Shown here: positions 34,959 to 44,400 of the stretch, one piece after another | Numbering within the stretch: the stretch's first letter is position 1 | Layout of the letters: each line of letters begins with the position of its first letter | Assembly (NCBI GenBank): GCA_029266615.1 | Contig: JAQSWN010000043.1 | Span: 1-64,000 of the forward strand | Reading direction: 5' to 3' | Length of the DNA stretch: 64,000 nt | Source of the DNA: Polyangiaceae bacterium | Lineage (GTDB): Bacteria; Myxococcota_A; Polyangia; Polyangiales; Polyangiaceae | Made by a program: the position numbers and the translations under genes | The notes under the pieces: model-generated | What the model was told of the DNA's origin: nothing | Database searches by the model: none | The model's input: only the letters and a program-made list of their open reading frames with translations

Positions 34959-35750
34959 TTAGAAACGCCCGCGCGCACCGAGAAGGACGGCGCGCTCACG
35001 CACGCCTTCTTCTTCACCCGTGTTCGTGATCAGCAGGTAGGCGCTGGTGCCGAGCGCGGCCGCCGACAGACCGAGCAGCACGTCCGCGATCAAGTAGCTG
35101 CGGCGCATCGCGTCCACCTCCGAGCGATCCGAGCAGCGCGGCGCGCAAGTCTCCAAATCACCCTGACGACGCCGGCCGTCATAAGCGAAGGCGCCCCACG
35201 CACCGAGCCCGATGATACCGGCGCCGCCGATGATGTAAGCGAGCGCGTTGCCACCCGCCGCGGCCTTGGGCTCGAGCGGCTTGGGGGCTTCGAAGCGAGC
35301 GATCGCGGGTCGCGCCTTTTCTCCGTAAGACAGGCTTAGATGAACGGTTTGGCGACGGCCGTCGGGGAGCGAAACGTCGATCTGGTGCACGCCCGGATCC
35401 AGCGAGATGGCCGTGCCATCCAGCTTCGGCAGCTCGCGCCCGGCGTCGATGCTGGCCCGCGCCCCGGGAATCGCCTGGCCGCGGGTGTCTTCGGCTTTGA
35501 CGACCAAGCTCGGTGTTTGTGCCTCGAGCGTCGCGCCGAGGTCGGTGCACTCTTTGCGGATGACGGCGGGACACGCTTCGACCGCGCAGGCGCGAAAGCG
35601 CTCGCTCGCGCGCAGGAGTCGCCCCGCGTCGCGCTCCACTTGCCCCTCCGCGTGCGCATCGATGCAGGCGCGCGAGGGTTTGGCGGCTTCGCTAGGTGAG
35701 GAGAGGAAAGCGGCGGCGAGGAGGAGCGCCGCGGCGTGCGTCAGGCGCAT
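34959..35750 (-). CDS. Secreted/membrane protein paired with a Ser/Thr kinase
   Basis: 263-aa protein with signal peptide (HAAALLLAAAFLSSPSEA). A Cys-containing helical segment follows (CIDAHAEGQVERDAGRLLRA), typical of myxobacterial kinase-associated proteins; then a PEGA-like beta domain (IPGARASIDAGRELPKLDG, HQIDVSLPDGRRQ) and two C-terminal membrane helices (LAYIIGGAGIIGLGAWGAFA and IADVLLGLSAAALGTSAYLL). ATG at 35750 shares one base with the kinase stop (TGATG). It may be a partner or sensor for the kinase. No enzymatic motif. Confidence 0.66.
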   Translation of the reverse strand: MRLTHAAALLLAAAFLSSPSEAAKPSRACIDAHAEGQVERDAGRLLRASERFRACAVEACPAVIRKECTDLGATLEAQTPSLVVKAEDTRGQAIPGARASIDAGRELPKLDGTAISLDPGVHQIDVSLPDGRRQTVHLSLSYGEKARPAIARFEAPKPLEPKAAAGGNALAYIIGGAGIIGLGAWGAFAYDGRRRQGDLETCAPRCSDRSEVDAMRRSYLIADVLLGLSAAALGTSAYLLITNTGEEEGVRERAVLLGARGRF

Positions 35751-37339
35751 CAAAAGCACGCCTCTTTGAAGCGCTTTACGCCGCGCTTGTCTACCGTGTA
35801 CGGCACGTCGCATGGCCCGGCCGCAGGTTTGGCGGCCGGCGTAGGAACAGGCGCGAGCACGGTCGGCTTGAGCGCTGCGGGCGGACGACGGGGAGCGGGT
35901 GCCGCGACACTGGGGCTCCCCTCCGCGACGTCGGCAACCGGCGCCTCGACCACGCGAGGCGTGAGCTGAGCAGCCTGGGTCGGCAGCTCGACGCGCTTTG
36001 GAGGCGGAGGCAGCGCTACCAGGGACGGCCCCGCCGCGCTCGCGTCCGCCGCCGGCCCTTGGCTCCGCGTCCAAAGCAGGAAGCCGCCGGTGAGGAGGAC
36101 TAGCGCCGCCGCGGGCAAGATCAGCCATTTCTTGAGCCCAGAGGAGCGCGTTGATGACTCGCGCACCGAGATCGAAGAAGGCTCGAGACTCTCGACGGGC
36201 GGCGGCTCCGCCCCTTGCGCTGCCACGGGAGGCGGGGTCCGGGCCAGCGCGTGACCACGCGTGAAATCGTCGAAGCTGAGCGCCTCCACGTCGAGCACCA
36301 AGTCGGCGCGTGCGGCCAGCTCGTCCCCGGCGCGCTCTTCCACCCAGGCCGCGAGCTCGAGCATGCTGGCCGGTCGTATCGCGTAGTCGAGCGCCTGAGC
36401 CATCGCGCGGGCGTTGCAGAAGCGTTCGTCGGTGGAGCGCGCGAGCGCGGCCATCACGACGTCGTCCAAATCGGGCGGTAGGGATGGGACGATGCTGGTC
36501 GGGGGGGGGACCGGGCGCTCCATCAGCTTCTGCAGCACGTCGGCCGGGTTGTCGCCGTCGAACAGGCGCTGACCGGTGAGCATCTCCCACAACACTACGC
36601 CGACCGCGAACACGTCCACCCGGCGATCCACCGCTTCTTGGTTGATCTGCTCGGGCGACATGTAGCCAAGCTTGCCTTTGAGCATTCCGCGCTCGGTCTG
36701 CGCGGAACGCGCCTTGGCCTTGGCGATGCCGAAGTCCACCACTTTGGCGACGCCGTCCTTCGTCACCATGATGTTGTGGGGGGTCACGTCACGGTGCACG
36801 AGCTCCAGCGTCTCGCCGCTTTCGCCGGTTGCTTCGTGCGCGGCGTGCAGGCCCAGCAGCACCTGGCCAATGATGGCGGCCGCAATGCGAGGCTGCACCG
36901 GCTCCCCCGCGCGGCTTTTGAGTAACCGCGACAGCGCCTCACCGTGGACGTAATCCATGACCATGAACAGGTCCGGCGGGTGCGAGATCACGTCCAGCGG
37001 GGAGACGACGTTGGGGTGATGCACGCGCGAAGCGAGCCGTGCCTCGTCCAGGAACATGGCGACGAACTTCGGGTCGTGCGCGTACTGCGGGTGCAGCTGC
37101 TTGATCGCGACGGTGCGAGAGAAGCCCTCCGGACCCATCAGCCGCCCGAGGTGCAGTGTCGCCATGCCGCCCGAAGCGAACACGTCGCACAGCAAGTAGC
37201 GACCGACCACGCGCGGCGCGAACGGCACGCCGTTGGGGCGGACAGGCGGCGGGCGCACGCTGGGCCGCTCCCCCGAGCCAGCCTTCAGGGCGCGCACCAT
37301 GATCGGAAGCCTGGCCGTGACGTTCGAGCGAGTGGACAT
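35750..37339 (-). CDS. Membrane-anchored Ser/Thr protein kinase
   Basis: 529-aa Hanks-type kinase. Kinase domain about 45-310: VAIKQLHP (invariant Lys), FLDEARLASRVHHPNVV (C-helix Glu), catalytic loop HRDVTPHNIMV, DFGIAKAKA, GYMSPEQ. The HRDVTPHN form is typical of myxobacterial kinases. After about 90 linker residues comes one membrane helix (LILPAAALVLLTGGFLLW) and a Pro-rich extracytoplasmic tail ending VKRFKEACF. ATG at 37339 overlaps the upstream stop by 1 nt. It probably phosphorylates Thr sites read by FHA proteins such as those in the adjacent Tad locus; this is inference. Confidence 0.93.
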   Translation of the reverse strand: MSTRSNVTARLPIMVRALKAGSGERPSVRPPPVRPNGVPFAPRVVGRYLLCDVFASGGMATLHLGRLMGPEGFSRTVAIKQLHPQYAHDPKFVAMFLDEARLASRVHHPNVVSPLDVISHPPDLFMVMDYVHGEALSRLLKSRAGEPVQPRIAAAIIGQVLLGLHAAHEATGESGETLELVHRDVTPHNIMVTKDGVAKVVDFGIAKAKARSAQTERGMLKGKLGYMSPEQINQEAVDRRVDVFAVGVVLWEMLTGQRLFDGDNPADVLQKLMERPVPPPTSIVPSLPPDLDDVVMAALARSTDERFCNARAMAQALDYAIRPASMLELAAWVEERAGDELAARADLVLDVEALSFDDFTRGHALARTPPPVAAQGAEPPPVESLEPSSISVRESSTRSSGLKKWLILPAAALVLLTGGFLLWTRSQGPAADASAAGPSLVALPPPPKRVELPTQAAQLTPRVVEAPVADVAEGSPSVAAPAPRRPPAALKPTVLAPVPTPAAKPAAGPCDVPYTVDKRGVKRFKEACF

Positions 37340-38376
37340 CAGTTGGCCGCCGGGATCTCGCCCGGCCCGGGTTTGGTTTTGACGGGTGGCTCGTAGCTCC
37401 ACTTGTTTTGCAGGTAGAGGTGCACGGCGAGGCGCTCGGTGGTGTCGAGCGCGCGCGAGTAGAGAATGATTTCCCCGATTCGGCCGTGGAAGGGCTCGCA
37501 GCCTTGGTACAAGGAGCGGCCGATGAAGTTGTTGGTTCGCTCCTTCACCTCCGGCAAGGCGGTGAACGTGCCCGTCTCCATGTGCATGGCGTTCAGCTGA
37601 AGCTCCGGGTTCTTGCCGGGGGCGTGAGTTACGCCGACGAGCACGAGCTGCTGCAAGGCGAAGCTATCGTCCTCACCCCACACGTCGTCTTCCGCGACCT
37701 CGTAATGCACGGCGCCGTGGAAGCGACCGACCTCCACGTCTTGAGCCTCCGGCTCGTTGGAGAGCTGGAGCAAGCTGGGGCACCCCTGGTCGCTGGACTG
37801 GCTGGCGATGATGAACACGCTCAGGCCTGCGCTGAAGTCTGCGAACCCAGACGGCAACGACAGCCGATCGTCCACGCCGTCGAACTCGAGAAGGGGAAGG
37901 GAGCCTCGCGCGTTCGGGACCAGCTTGGGTTGCAAGGACCCGAGCGACTGCTTGGCGTCCGACTCGTTGACCGAGAAGTCGGACCAAACTGCGACCGCGC
38001 CGCCCTCGACCTCGCCGATTCCGTGATCGGCCATCAGCCAAAGGGCCAGTCCGTCCTGGGGGATGAGCGACGAGAAGTCCGAGTTGCCGCGTTCGCCGCC
38101 GGCTCCCGGCAGCGAGCCGTCCCCCCCGAGAGGAGGCAGCTCGGTCTCGCCCGCGCCCCCGAGGGAGCCAGAGCTGCCGCTGTTCGCGCCCCCCTTCGTA
38201 ACGGCGCCGCCGTTGCTCTCTCCGGACCCGTCGCTGCCCGCATTCGAGCTCGTGGGCCGCGTCATCTTGCCCAGGAGCTCGGCGTCGCTAGGCGCCATGA
38301 GGCTGCACGCGCCGCTGGTGAGCAGCACCGCCGAAACGGGTAGAGCTAGAGCTCGCAACGAAGGCAGGGCTCGCAT
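37339..38376 (-). CDS. LamG/concanavalin-like lectin-domain lipoprotein
   Basis: 345-aa lipoprotein (signal MRALPSLRALALPVSAVLLTSGAC) with a Gly/Ser linker and a C-terminal jelly-roll domain of the LamG/Concanavalin A-like type: LALWLMADHGIG, LLEFDGVDDRLSLPSGF, FIIASQSSDQG, NFIGRSLYQGCEPFHGRIGEIILY and LHLYLQNKWSY-type end. Such domains bind glycans or proteins. ATG at 38376 gives a clean signal; a GTG at 38391 in frame is the alternative. It heads the kinase operon, so it may be the ligand-binding sensor or an output protein. Confidence 0.75.
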   Translation of the reverse strand: MRALPSLRALALPVSAVLLTSGACSLMAPSDAELLGKMTRPTSSNAGSDGSGESNGGAVTKGGANSGSSGSLGGAGETELPPLGGDGSLPGAGGERGNSDFSSLIPQDGLALWLMADHGIGEVEGGAVAVWSDFSVNESDAKQSLGSLQPKLVPNARGSLPLLEFDGVDDRLSLPSGFADFSAGLSVFIIASQSSDQGCPSLLQLSNEPEAQDVEVGRFHGAVHYEVAEDDVWGEDDSFALQQLVLVGVTHAPGKNPELQLNAMHMETGTFTALPEVKERTNNFIGRSLYQGCEPFHGRIGEIILYSRALDTTERLAVHLYLQNKWSYEPPVKTKPGPGEIPAAN

Positions 38377-38587
38377 GACCGGGCGAATCACGCTAGCACG
38401 ACGAGACGCCTCCGCTGTCCTGCCGCGCGTCTCCCCTCAACGTCAGCTCACGATCGTGTTGATCGAGATTCCGCCGCATCGTTTGAGAAACAATTCGATG
38501 ACGAAGGCGCTGGTCGCCGACGGATCTACATCTTGACCTTGGACAAATCTGCCACGCCCCCGCGGGCACTTCATCGTCAGCGCAATC

Positions 38588-39139
38588 TCACGCTGCTTGT
38601 GGCACGTCGAAGGACAACTGGCCGGCGAGCAACCGCCGGCCGCGGTGAAGGCGGCTCATGACGGTTCCGATCGGAACGCCGAGCTGTTCCGCTGCCTCCC
38701 CGTAGCTCAAGTCCTCCAAATCCACGAGCACCACGACGGCGCCGAACTGGCGCGGTAGCGCCGCGATGGCGCGCTTCACCGGCGGGCTCAAGCCTTCGTT
38801 CGGCCGATTCGGCTCACGGTCACCGCACCAGAGGTTCGGGTCCGTCGCGTGCTCCAGCAAGAAGCGATGGCTCCGACGACGACGACGACAGCGCGTCACG
38901 AACACGCTGAACAGGATTTGATGGAGCCAAGCCTTGAGGTTGGTGTCGCTCTTGTAGCTGCCTTCGAAGGAGAGCGCTCGCAGCGCGGTCTCTTGCAGCA
39001 GGTCGTCCGCCAGCTCTCGATCACGGCATAGCTTGAGCGCTCGGAGCCGCAGCTGCGGCAACAGCTCCGCAAGCTTCTCGCGCACTTCGCTCACCTTGTT
39101 CATCTCGCTCGACCGACCCTGGACCGCGCTCGCTGACAT
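38588..39139 (-). CDS. RNA polymerase ECF-type sigma factor
   Basis: 183-aa sigma-70 family protein with region 2 (LRLRALKLCRDRELADDLLQET, LKAWLHQILFSVFVTRCRRRRR) and region 4 (ALPRQFGAVVVLVDLEDLSYGE, LGVPIGTVMSRLHRGRRLL). ATG at 39139 is chosen because GGAGG lies 9 nt upstream; four other in-frame ATGs occur (39103, 39169, 39181, 39244). No anti-sigma gene is adjacent: the next gene downstream, across 211 bp, is the kinase operon. The gap 38377-38587 shows no recognisable element. Confidence 0.87.
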   Translation of the reverse strand: MSASAVQGRSSEMNKVSEVREKLAELLPQLRLRALKLCRDRELADDLLQETALRALSFEGSYKSDTNLKAWLHQILFSVFVTRCRRRRRSHRFLLEHATDPNLWCGDREPNRPNEGLSPPVKRAIAALPRQFGAVVVLVDLEDLSYGEAAEQLGVPIGTVMSRLHRGRRLLAGQLSFDVPQAA

Positions 39140-39239
39140 CACTTCGAACCTCCGATGGGGAAACGTCATCGCAAGGCTCATGCCAAGGTCCGCTTCCGCA
39201 CAAAAGCCGGTATTTGCGAGGATTCCGCGCGTCTTTCCC

Positions 39240-39256
39240 GACACACGCCGGGTGTC
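39240..39256. repeat. Near-perfect 17-bp inverted repeat in the ECF/DUF1415 intergenic region
   Basis: GACACACGCCGGGTGTC is palindromic except at one position pair. It lies in the 291-bp gap between the ECF sigma gene and the DUF1415 gene, which are divergent, so it could be an operator for either. Nothing else is recognisable in this gap. Confidence 0.3.
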
Positions 39257-39430
39257 AAACTGTCAGCAACCTGGGAGCGCCTGCCAACCCGACAGACGCG
39301 GGGCCCCGCTCAGCTCCCCCCCCAGGCGAGGTTCATCGCCCTCGCGGGGGCTCACCCAGCGGCGCGGCGGCCGTCCGCTGATTGGACGATCCTTCGGCGC
39401 GTCCGGGCCCTGTGGGCTACCTTGCCCGCC

Positions 39431-39829
39431 GTGTCTGAAGCCGTGATCGCTCGCACCGTTGCCTGGCTCGAAAGCGCCGTGATCGGTCTAAATCTCTGCC
39501 CGTTTGCCAAGGCCGTCCACCTGCGCGGGCAGATTCGGTACGTGGTGAGCGAAGCGACTGGCGACGCGCTGCTCGAGGAGCTGGAGCTGGACGGCACGCT
39601 GCAGATCGCCAGCTTCCATCCGGACTACTGCTTTGCGGACGCGGCGACGGACGACCCAGCGAACTACAGCAATCGTTCGCCGTACCCCATGCTGCACTTG
39701 CTGCGCGAAGAGAGCGTCACGCGGGCGGTGGATGCGTTCCCGGATACGAGCAAGATTTACGAACGCAACATCGAGACGTTGCGGGGCCTCTCGGCCGAGC
39801 GGCTGCGCGCGCTAGTCGAAAGCGACTGA
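39431..39829 (+). CDS. DUF1415 family protein with apparent internal deletion
   Basis: 132-aa protein matching both halves of DUF1415: TVAWLESAVIGLNLCPFAKAVH, RYVVSEATGDALLEEL, then directly ELDGTLQIASFHPDYCFAD, NYSNRSPYPMLHLLREESV and YERNIETLRGLS. In family members I remember, roughly 45 residues including ETTLLIHP lie between the two joined parts. The junction falls in a short GAGCTG repeat (about 39580-39590), compatible with an in-frame deletion. GTG at 39431 is a likely start; the longer upstream frame is not family-like. It is convergent and overlaps the next gene by 18 nt. Function of the family is unknown. Confidence 0.72.
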   Translation: MSEAVIARTVAWLESAVIGLNLCPFAKAVHLRGQIRYVVSEATGDALLEELELDGTLQIASFHPDYCFADAATDDPANYSNRSPYPMLHLLREESVTRAVDAFPDTSKIYERNIETLRGLSAERLRALVESD

Positions 39830-41341
39830 GCGGAGCTCACCCAAAGCCTGCGGCAACGCGTCGGCGATTTCGTGCGCCAGAAGCCCGCGATCTGCGCCGC
39901 GTGACTTGGCCCACGCGTCCGCCGCGGCGCCGTGCAAGTACGCGCCCGCGTAGGCGGCTTCGCGCGTCGGGAGCTCACAGCACAACGCGGCGATGATGCC
40001 GGAGAGAACGTCGCCCGAGCCGCCCGTCGCCAGCACGGGGCCGCCGGTGGGGTTCACGACGGGGAGGGCGCCCGGCGCGGCCACGATGCTGAAACGCCCT
40101 TTGAGCAGCACGACCGCACCCGTGAGCGCCACCGCGCGCGCGACCGCACCGAAACGATCTTCCTCGACCTGCTGGTACGGCACCCCCAACAAGCGCCCGA
40201 GCTCTCCGGCGTGGGGCGTGAGCACCACCCCTTTCGCCTTGCGCAGCTCCTCGGCGCGGCCCGCGAAGTGCGAGATGCCGTCGGCGTCCACGACCTTCGG
40301 ACCTTCATGCCCGAACACCACGCCGTCCACGAAGCGCCGTGCCGCGGCGTCCAGCCCGAGACCGGGGCCGACGACCGCGACGTCGCAGCGTTGGAGCGCG
40401 CCTTTCAGCGCGTCGTCCGAGTCCAGTCGTGCCGTCATGGCTTCGAGCACGCGCATGTCGAGCGCGTCCGCGGCGGCCGGGGCGGTCGCGATCGTGACGA
40501 GACCCGCTCCGCCGCGCTGGGCTCCGTGCGCCGAAAGCAGGGCCGCGCCGAGCTTACCCGGCGACCCCGCGACGACCAGCACGCGCCCGGCCGAGCTCTT
40601 GTGCACGGTGCTGCCCCGAACCGGCAGCAGCCGCAGCACGTCCGCGCGCTCCACGAGGCTGGCGGAGACGCCGGTAGCGCTCGGATCCTGGGACTCTAGG
40701 ATGGGGCACACCTCCACCCTGCCCGCGTGGGCGGAGCCGACCGGTGTGCACAGCCCGAGCTTATGGTGCGCGAACGTGAAGGTATGGTCTGCCTGCACCG
40801 CGACGCCGAGCACGCGCCCCGTGTCCGCCTCGATACCAGACGGCATGTCGAGGGATACCTTGCAGCACTCGGCCGCGTCAATTGCCCCCACGACTTGCGC
40901 GAAGAAGCCGCTTACTTCCCGCGTGAGGCCGGTTCCGAACAGCGCGTCCACCACGACGTTGGCCGACGCTAGCGCGGCCGCGAGGGGCGCGACGTCCTCG
41001 TTCAGCTCGGTCACTTTGGCGCCCGCGTCGACGAGCGCGCGGTAGTTGGTGAGCGCGTCTCCGGTCAGCTTCTCCGCCGGTACGGCCAACAAGGTTTTGG
41101 CCTTGATGCCGGCGCCGAGCAGGCGGCGCGCAACTACGAACCCGTCCCCGCCGTTGTTACCCCCGCCCGCGAGGACGACCACGATGGCCGACTTGCTCTG
41201 GCTCACGACGGGAAGGCGCTGAATGCCTTCAGTCGCGCCCCGTCCCGCGTTCTCCATCAGCTCCAGGCTCGGCACGCCGTGAACCTCCGTGGCGTGGCGA
41301 TCGAACGCGCGCATCTGCTGGGCGGAGAGCACCGGAAGCAT
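39812..41341 (-). CDS. nnr: Bifunctional NAD(P)H-hydrate epimerase/dehydratase
   Basis: 509-aa repair enzyme that epimerises and dehydrates damaged NAD(P)H hydrates. N-terminal NnrE (YjeF_N) domain about 1-215: LELMENAGRGATE, GGGNNGGDGFVVAR, DALFGTGL, SLDMPSGIEADTG and AHHKLGL. C-terminal NnrD domain: AGRVLVVAGSPGKLGAAL, VVGPGLG, VLTPHAGELGRLLG, and NPTGGPVLATGGSGDVLSG, the ADP-dependent dehydratase signature. ATG at 41341 is preferred to TTG at 41350. It is divergent from lhr across 74 bp. Confidence 0.93.
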   Translation of the reverse strand: MLPVLSAQQMRAFDRHATEVHGVPSLELMENAGRGATEGIQRLPVVSQSKSAIVVVLAGGGNNGGDGFVVARRLLGAGIKAKTLLAVPAEKLTGDALTNYRALVDAGAKVTELNEDVAPLAAALASANVVVDALFGTGLTREVSGFFAQVVGAIDAAECCKVSLDMPSGIEADTGRVLGVAVQADHTFTFAHHKLGLCTPVGSAHAGRVEVCPILESQDPSATGVSASLVERADVLRLLPVRGSTVHKSSAGRVLVVAGSPGKLGAALLSAHGAQRGGAGLVTIATAPAAADALDMRVLEAMTARLDSDDALKGALQRCDVAVVGPGLGLDAAARRFVDGVVFGHEGPKVVDADGISHFAGRAEELRKAKGVVLTPHAGELGRLLGVPYQQVEEDRFGAVARAVALTGAVVLLKGRFSIVAAPGALPVVNPTGGPVLATGGSGDVLSGIIAALCCELPTREAAYAGAYLHGAAADAWAKSRGADRGLLAHEIADALPQALGELRSVAFD

Positions 41342-41415
41342 CGCGATCAATCTGACAGGGTCACGCCCGGCTGTCGACGCTCACGGCTCGGTACTATGAT
41401 GAGCCCTCGGTCCCC

Positions 41416-44400
41416 TTGCACGCACTGACAGAATTTTCCGCGCCCGTGCGCCACTGGTTTTCGAAGAGCTTTCGCGCTCCCACGCGCGCGCAGAGCCTGG
41501 GCTGGGCCGCGATTCGCGAAGGAAAATCCACGCTGCTCTTGGCGCCCACCGGCTCCGGCAAGACGCTCGCGGCATTTTTGTCGTCGCTCGACCGGCTCAT
41601 GACACAGCCGGTGGAGGGGGAAGGGTTGAAAGTCCTCTATGTCTCCCCGCTCAAAGCGCTCGCGGTGGACGTGGATCGCAATTTGCGGGCGCCAATCGCG
41701 GGAATTCGCGCCGCCGCGGCCGAGCTCTCCGTTCCAGTGCGAGAGCTGGACGTCGCGACCCGCTCCGGCGACACCTCGGTGAAAGATCGCTCCCGTTTCC
41801 AGCGTTCCGGGGCAGATTTGCTGATCACGACGCCGGAGTCGCTGTACCTGCTGCTGACCTCGCAAGCCGCTCGCCATTTCGCCTCGCTGCAGACCGTCAT
41901 CATCGACGAGATTCACGCGCTCTTGCCAACGAAGCGCGGAGCGCACTTGTTTTTGTCCTTGGAGCGATTGGAGGCGATGCGCACGAGTGACAAGCCGCTC
42001 CAGCGCATCGGCCTCTCCGCCACCCAGCGCCCCTTGGACGAAGCCGCGCGCTTGCTCGGCGGTTACTTCTTCGCGCCGGGCAACGAGCACCCCCAACCCC
42101 GCCCGGTGGAGATCGTGGACGCGCGGATGCCGCCCCGCTTGCACGTGGAAGTCCGAGCAGCGGCCCGCAGTGCGGGGGAGCCCACGGCTGCCGATCCGAA
42201 TGCGCTGTCGGCTCCGCCCGCCGCGGCCTCGCCTAAATCGAACTGGCCGGAGATTCACGCGCCCTTGTTGGCGTTGATTCAAGAGCACCGTTCGACGCTC
42301 ATTTTCGTGAATAGCCGGCGGCTGGCGGAACGCCTCGCGCAAAGCTTGAACGAGCTAGCCGGCAGCGAAATCGCGCTCGCGCATCACGGCTCGCTCGCCA
42401 AAGACCAGCGCGCCTTCGTCGAAGATCAGCTCAAGCTCGGCAAGCTACGCGCCCTCGTGGCGACGTCTTCGCTCGAGCTCGGCATCGACATGGGCGCCAT
42501 CGACTTGGTGGTGCAGGTCGAGGCGCCGCCCACGGTCGCGTCCGGCTTGCAGCGCATCGGCCGCGCCGGCCACAGCGTGGGCGAAACGTCGCACGGCATC
42601 GTGTTCCCCAAGCACAAGGGGGAGCTGCCAGCGGCAGCCGTCGTCGCGCGCGGCATGCACGAAGGCGCGGTGGAAGCGACGCGCTACCCGCGCAATCCGC
42701 TGGACGTGCTGGCGCAGCAAATCGTGGCCGCGGTCGCCAACGCGCCGCTCACGGACGGCGCCATCTACGACTTGTGTCGGCAGGCGGCGCCCTTCGCGGA
42801 GCTGCCGCGCGCCTCGTTCGACGGCGTGCTGGAGCTGTTGGCCGGGCGCTACCCTTCGGACGAGTTTTCGGAGCTGCGGCCGCGCATCACTTGGGATCGG
42901 GTCAGCGGCGAAATCAGCGCCCGCGCCGGGGCCAAGCGCATCGCGATCGTGAGCGGCGGCACCATCCCCGATCAGGGCCTTTATGGCGTGTTTTTGTCCA
43001 ACTCCGAAAAGCCGGTGCGCGTCGGGGAGCTGGACGAAGAGATGGTGTTCGAGTCGCGCGCGGGCGACGTATTTTTGCTCGGCGCAAGCTCTTGGCACAT
43101 CGACGAGATCACCCATGACCGTGTGCTCGTGAGCCCGGCGCCGGGCCAACCGGGGAAGATGCCGTTCTGGCGCGGTGGGGGTCCGGGCCGACCCGTGGAG
43201 CTCGGGCGAAAGATTGGCGCCCTGACGCGCGAGCTGCTGGACATTCCGCTCTTGCGCGCAGCGGAGGTACTGAAAGAGCAGCACGGGTTCGACAGCGGCG
43301 CGAGCCAGACCTTGCTCGAGTACTTCTACGAGCAGCGCGCGGCGACGTCCGTGGTACCGAACGACCGCGCCATCGTGGTGGAGCGGTTCAAGGACGAAGT
43401 CGGAGATTTCCGAGTCTGCATTTTGAGCCCCTTCGGGCGCCGTGTGCACGCGCCGTGGGCGATGGCCCTGGCGGAAGGCTTTCGTAACCGCTCGGGCGCG
43501 GAGCTCGACGCGGTGTGGTCGGATGACGGAATCGTGCTCCGTCTACCGGACACGGAGGAGCAGCTCTCGGCCGAAGAGTTCGCGCCGGATCCGGACGAAG
43601 TCGAGGCACTCGTGGTGCAGGCGCTCGCCAAGAGCTCGCTATTCGCCGCGCATTTTCGCGAGAACGCGGGACGGGCTTTGCTGCTCCCGAAGCGAGACCC
43701 CAGGCGCCGCACGCCGCTCTGGGCCCAGCGCCGCCGCGCTTCGGACCTACTGCGCGTCGCCAGCCAGTACCCGTCGTTTCCGATGATTTTGGAGACGTAC
43801 CGCGAATGCTTGCGAGACGTCTTCGATCTACCGGCGCTCGTGGAGCTACTCCTTCAGATCCGTCGGCGCGAGGTGGCGCTGGTGCCGGTGGACTCACAGA
43901 GCCCGTCGCCTTTCGCCAGCACGCTCTTGTTCTCGTACGTCGGCAATTTCATCTACGACGGGGACGCGCCGCTCGCGGAAAGACGCGCGCAGGCGCTGGT
44001 CTTGGATCAGGCAGAGCTTCGTGGCTTGCTGGGCGAAGCGGAGCTCCGCGAGCTGTTCGACGCGGAGACGATCGAAAGCGTGGAGCGCGACTTGCTCAAG
44101 CTGCGCGAGCCGAGCCTCCGCCACGGGGACGACGTGCACGACTTGCTGCTCCTGCTCGGCGATCTCACGCTCGCAGATTTGGAGGCAAGGGCCCACGACC
44201 CCGCGGCCCTGCCCGCCATCTTGCACGAGCTCCAAGCCGCGCGACGCGTCGCGCGCGCCCACATCGCCGGGGAAGAGCGCTATTTCGCGGCAGAAGATGC
44301 GGGCAAGTTGCGGGACGCGCTCGGGGTCATGCCCCCGGCCGGCTTGCCCAGCACGTTCCTCGCTCCGACGACGGACGCGCTGCGCGAGCTGATTTCCCGC

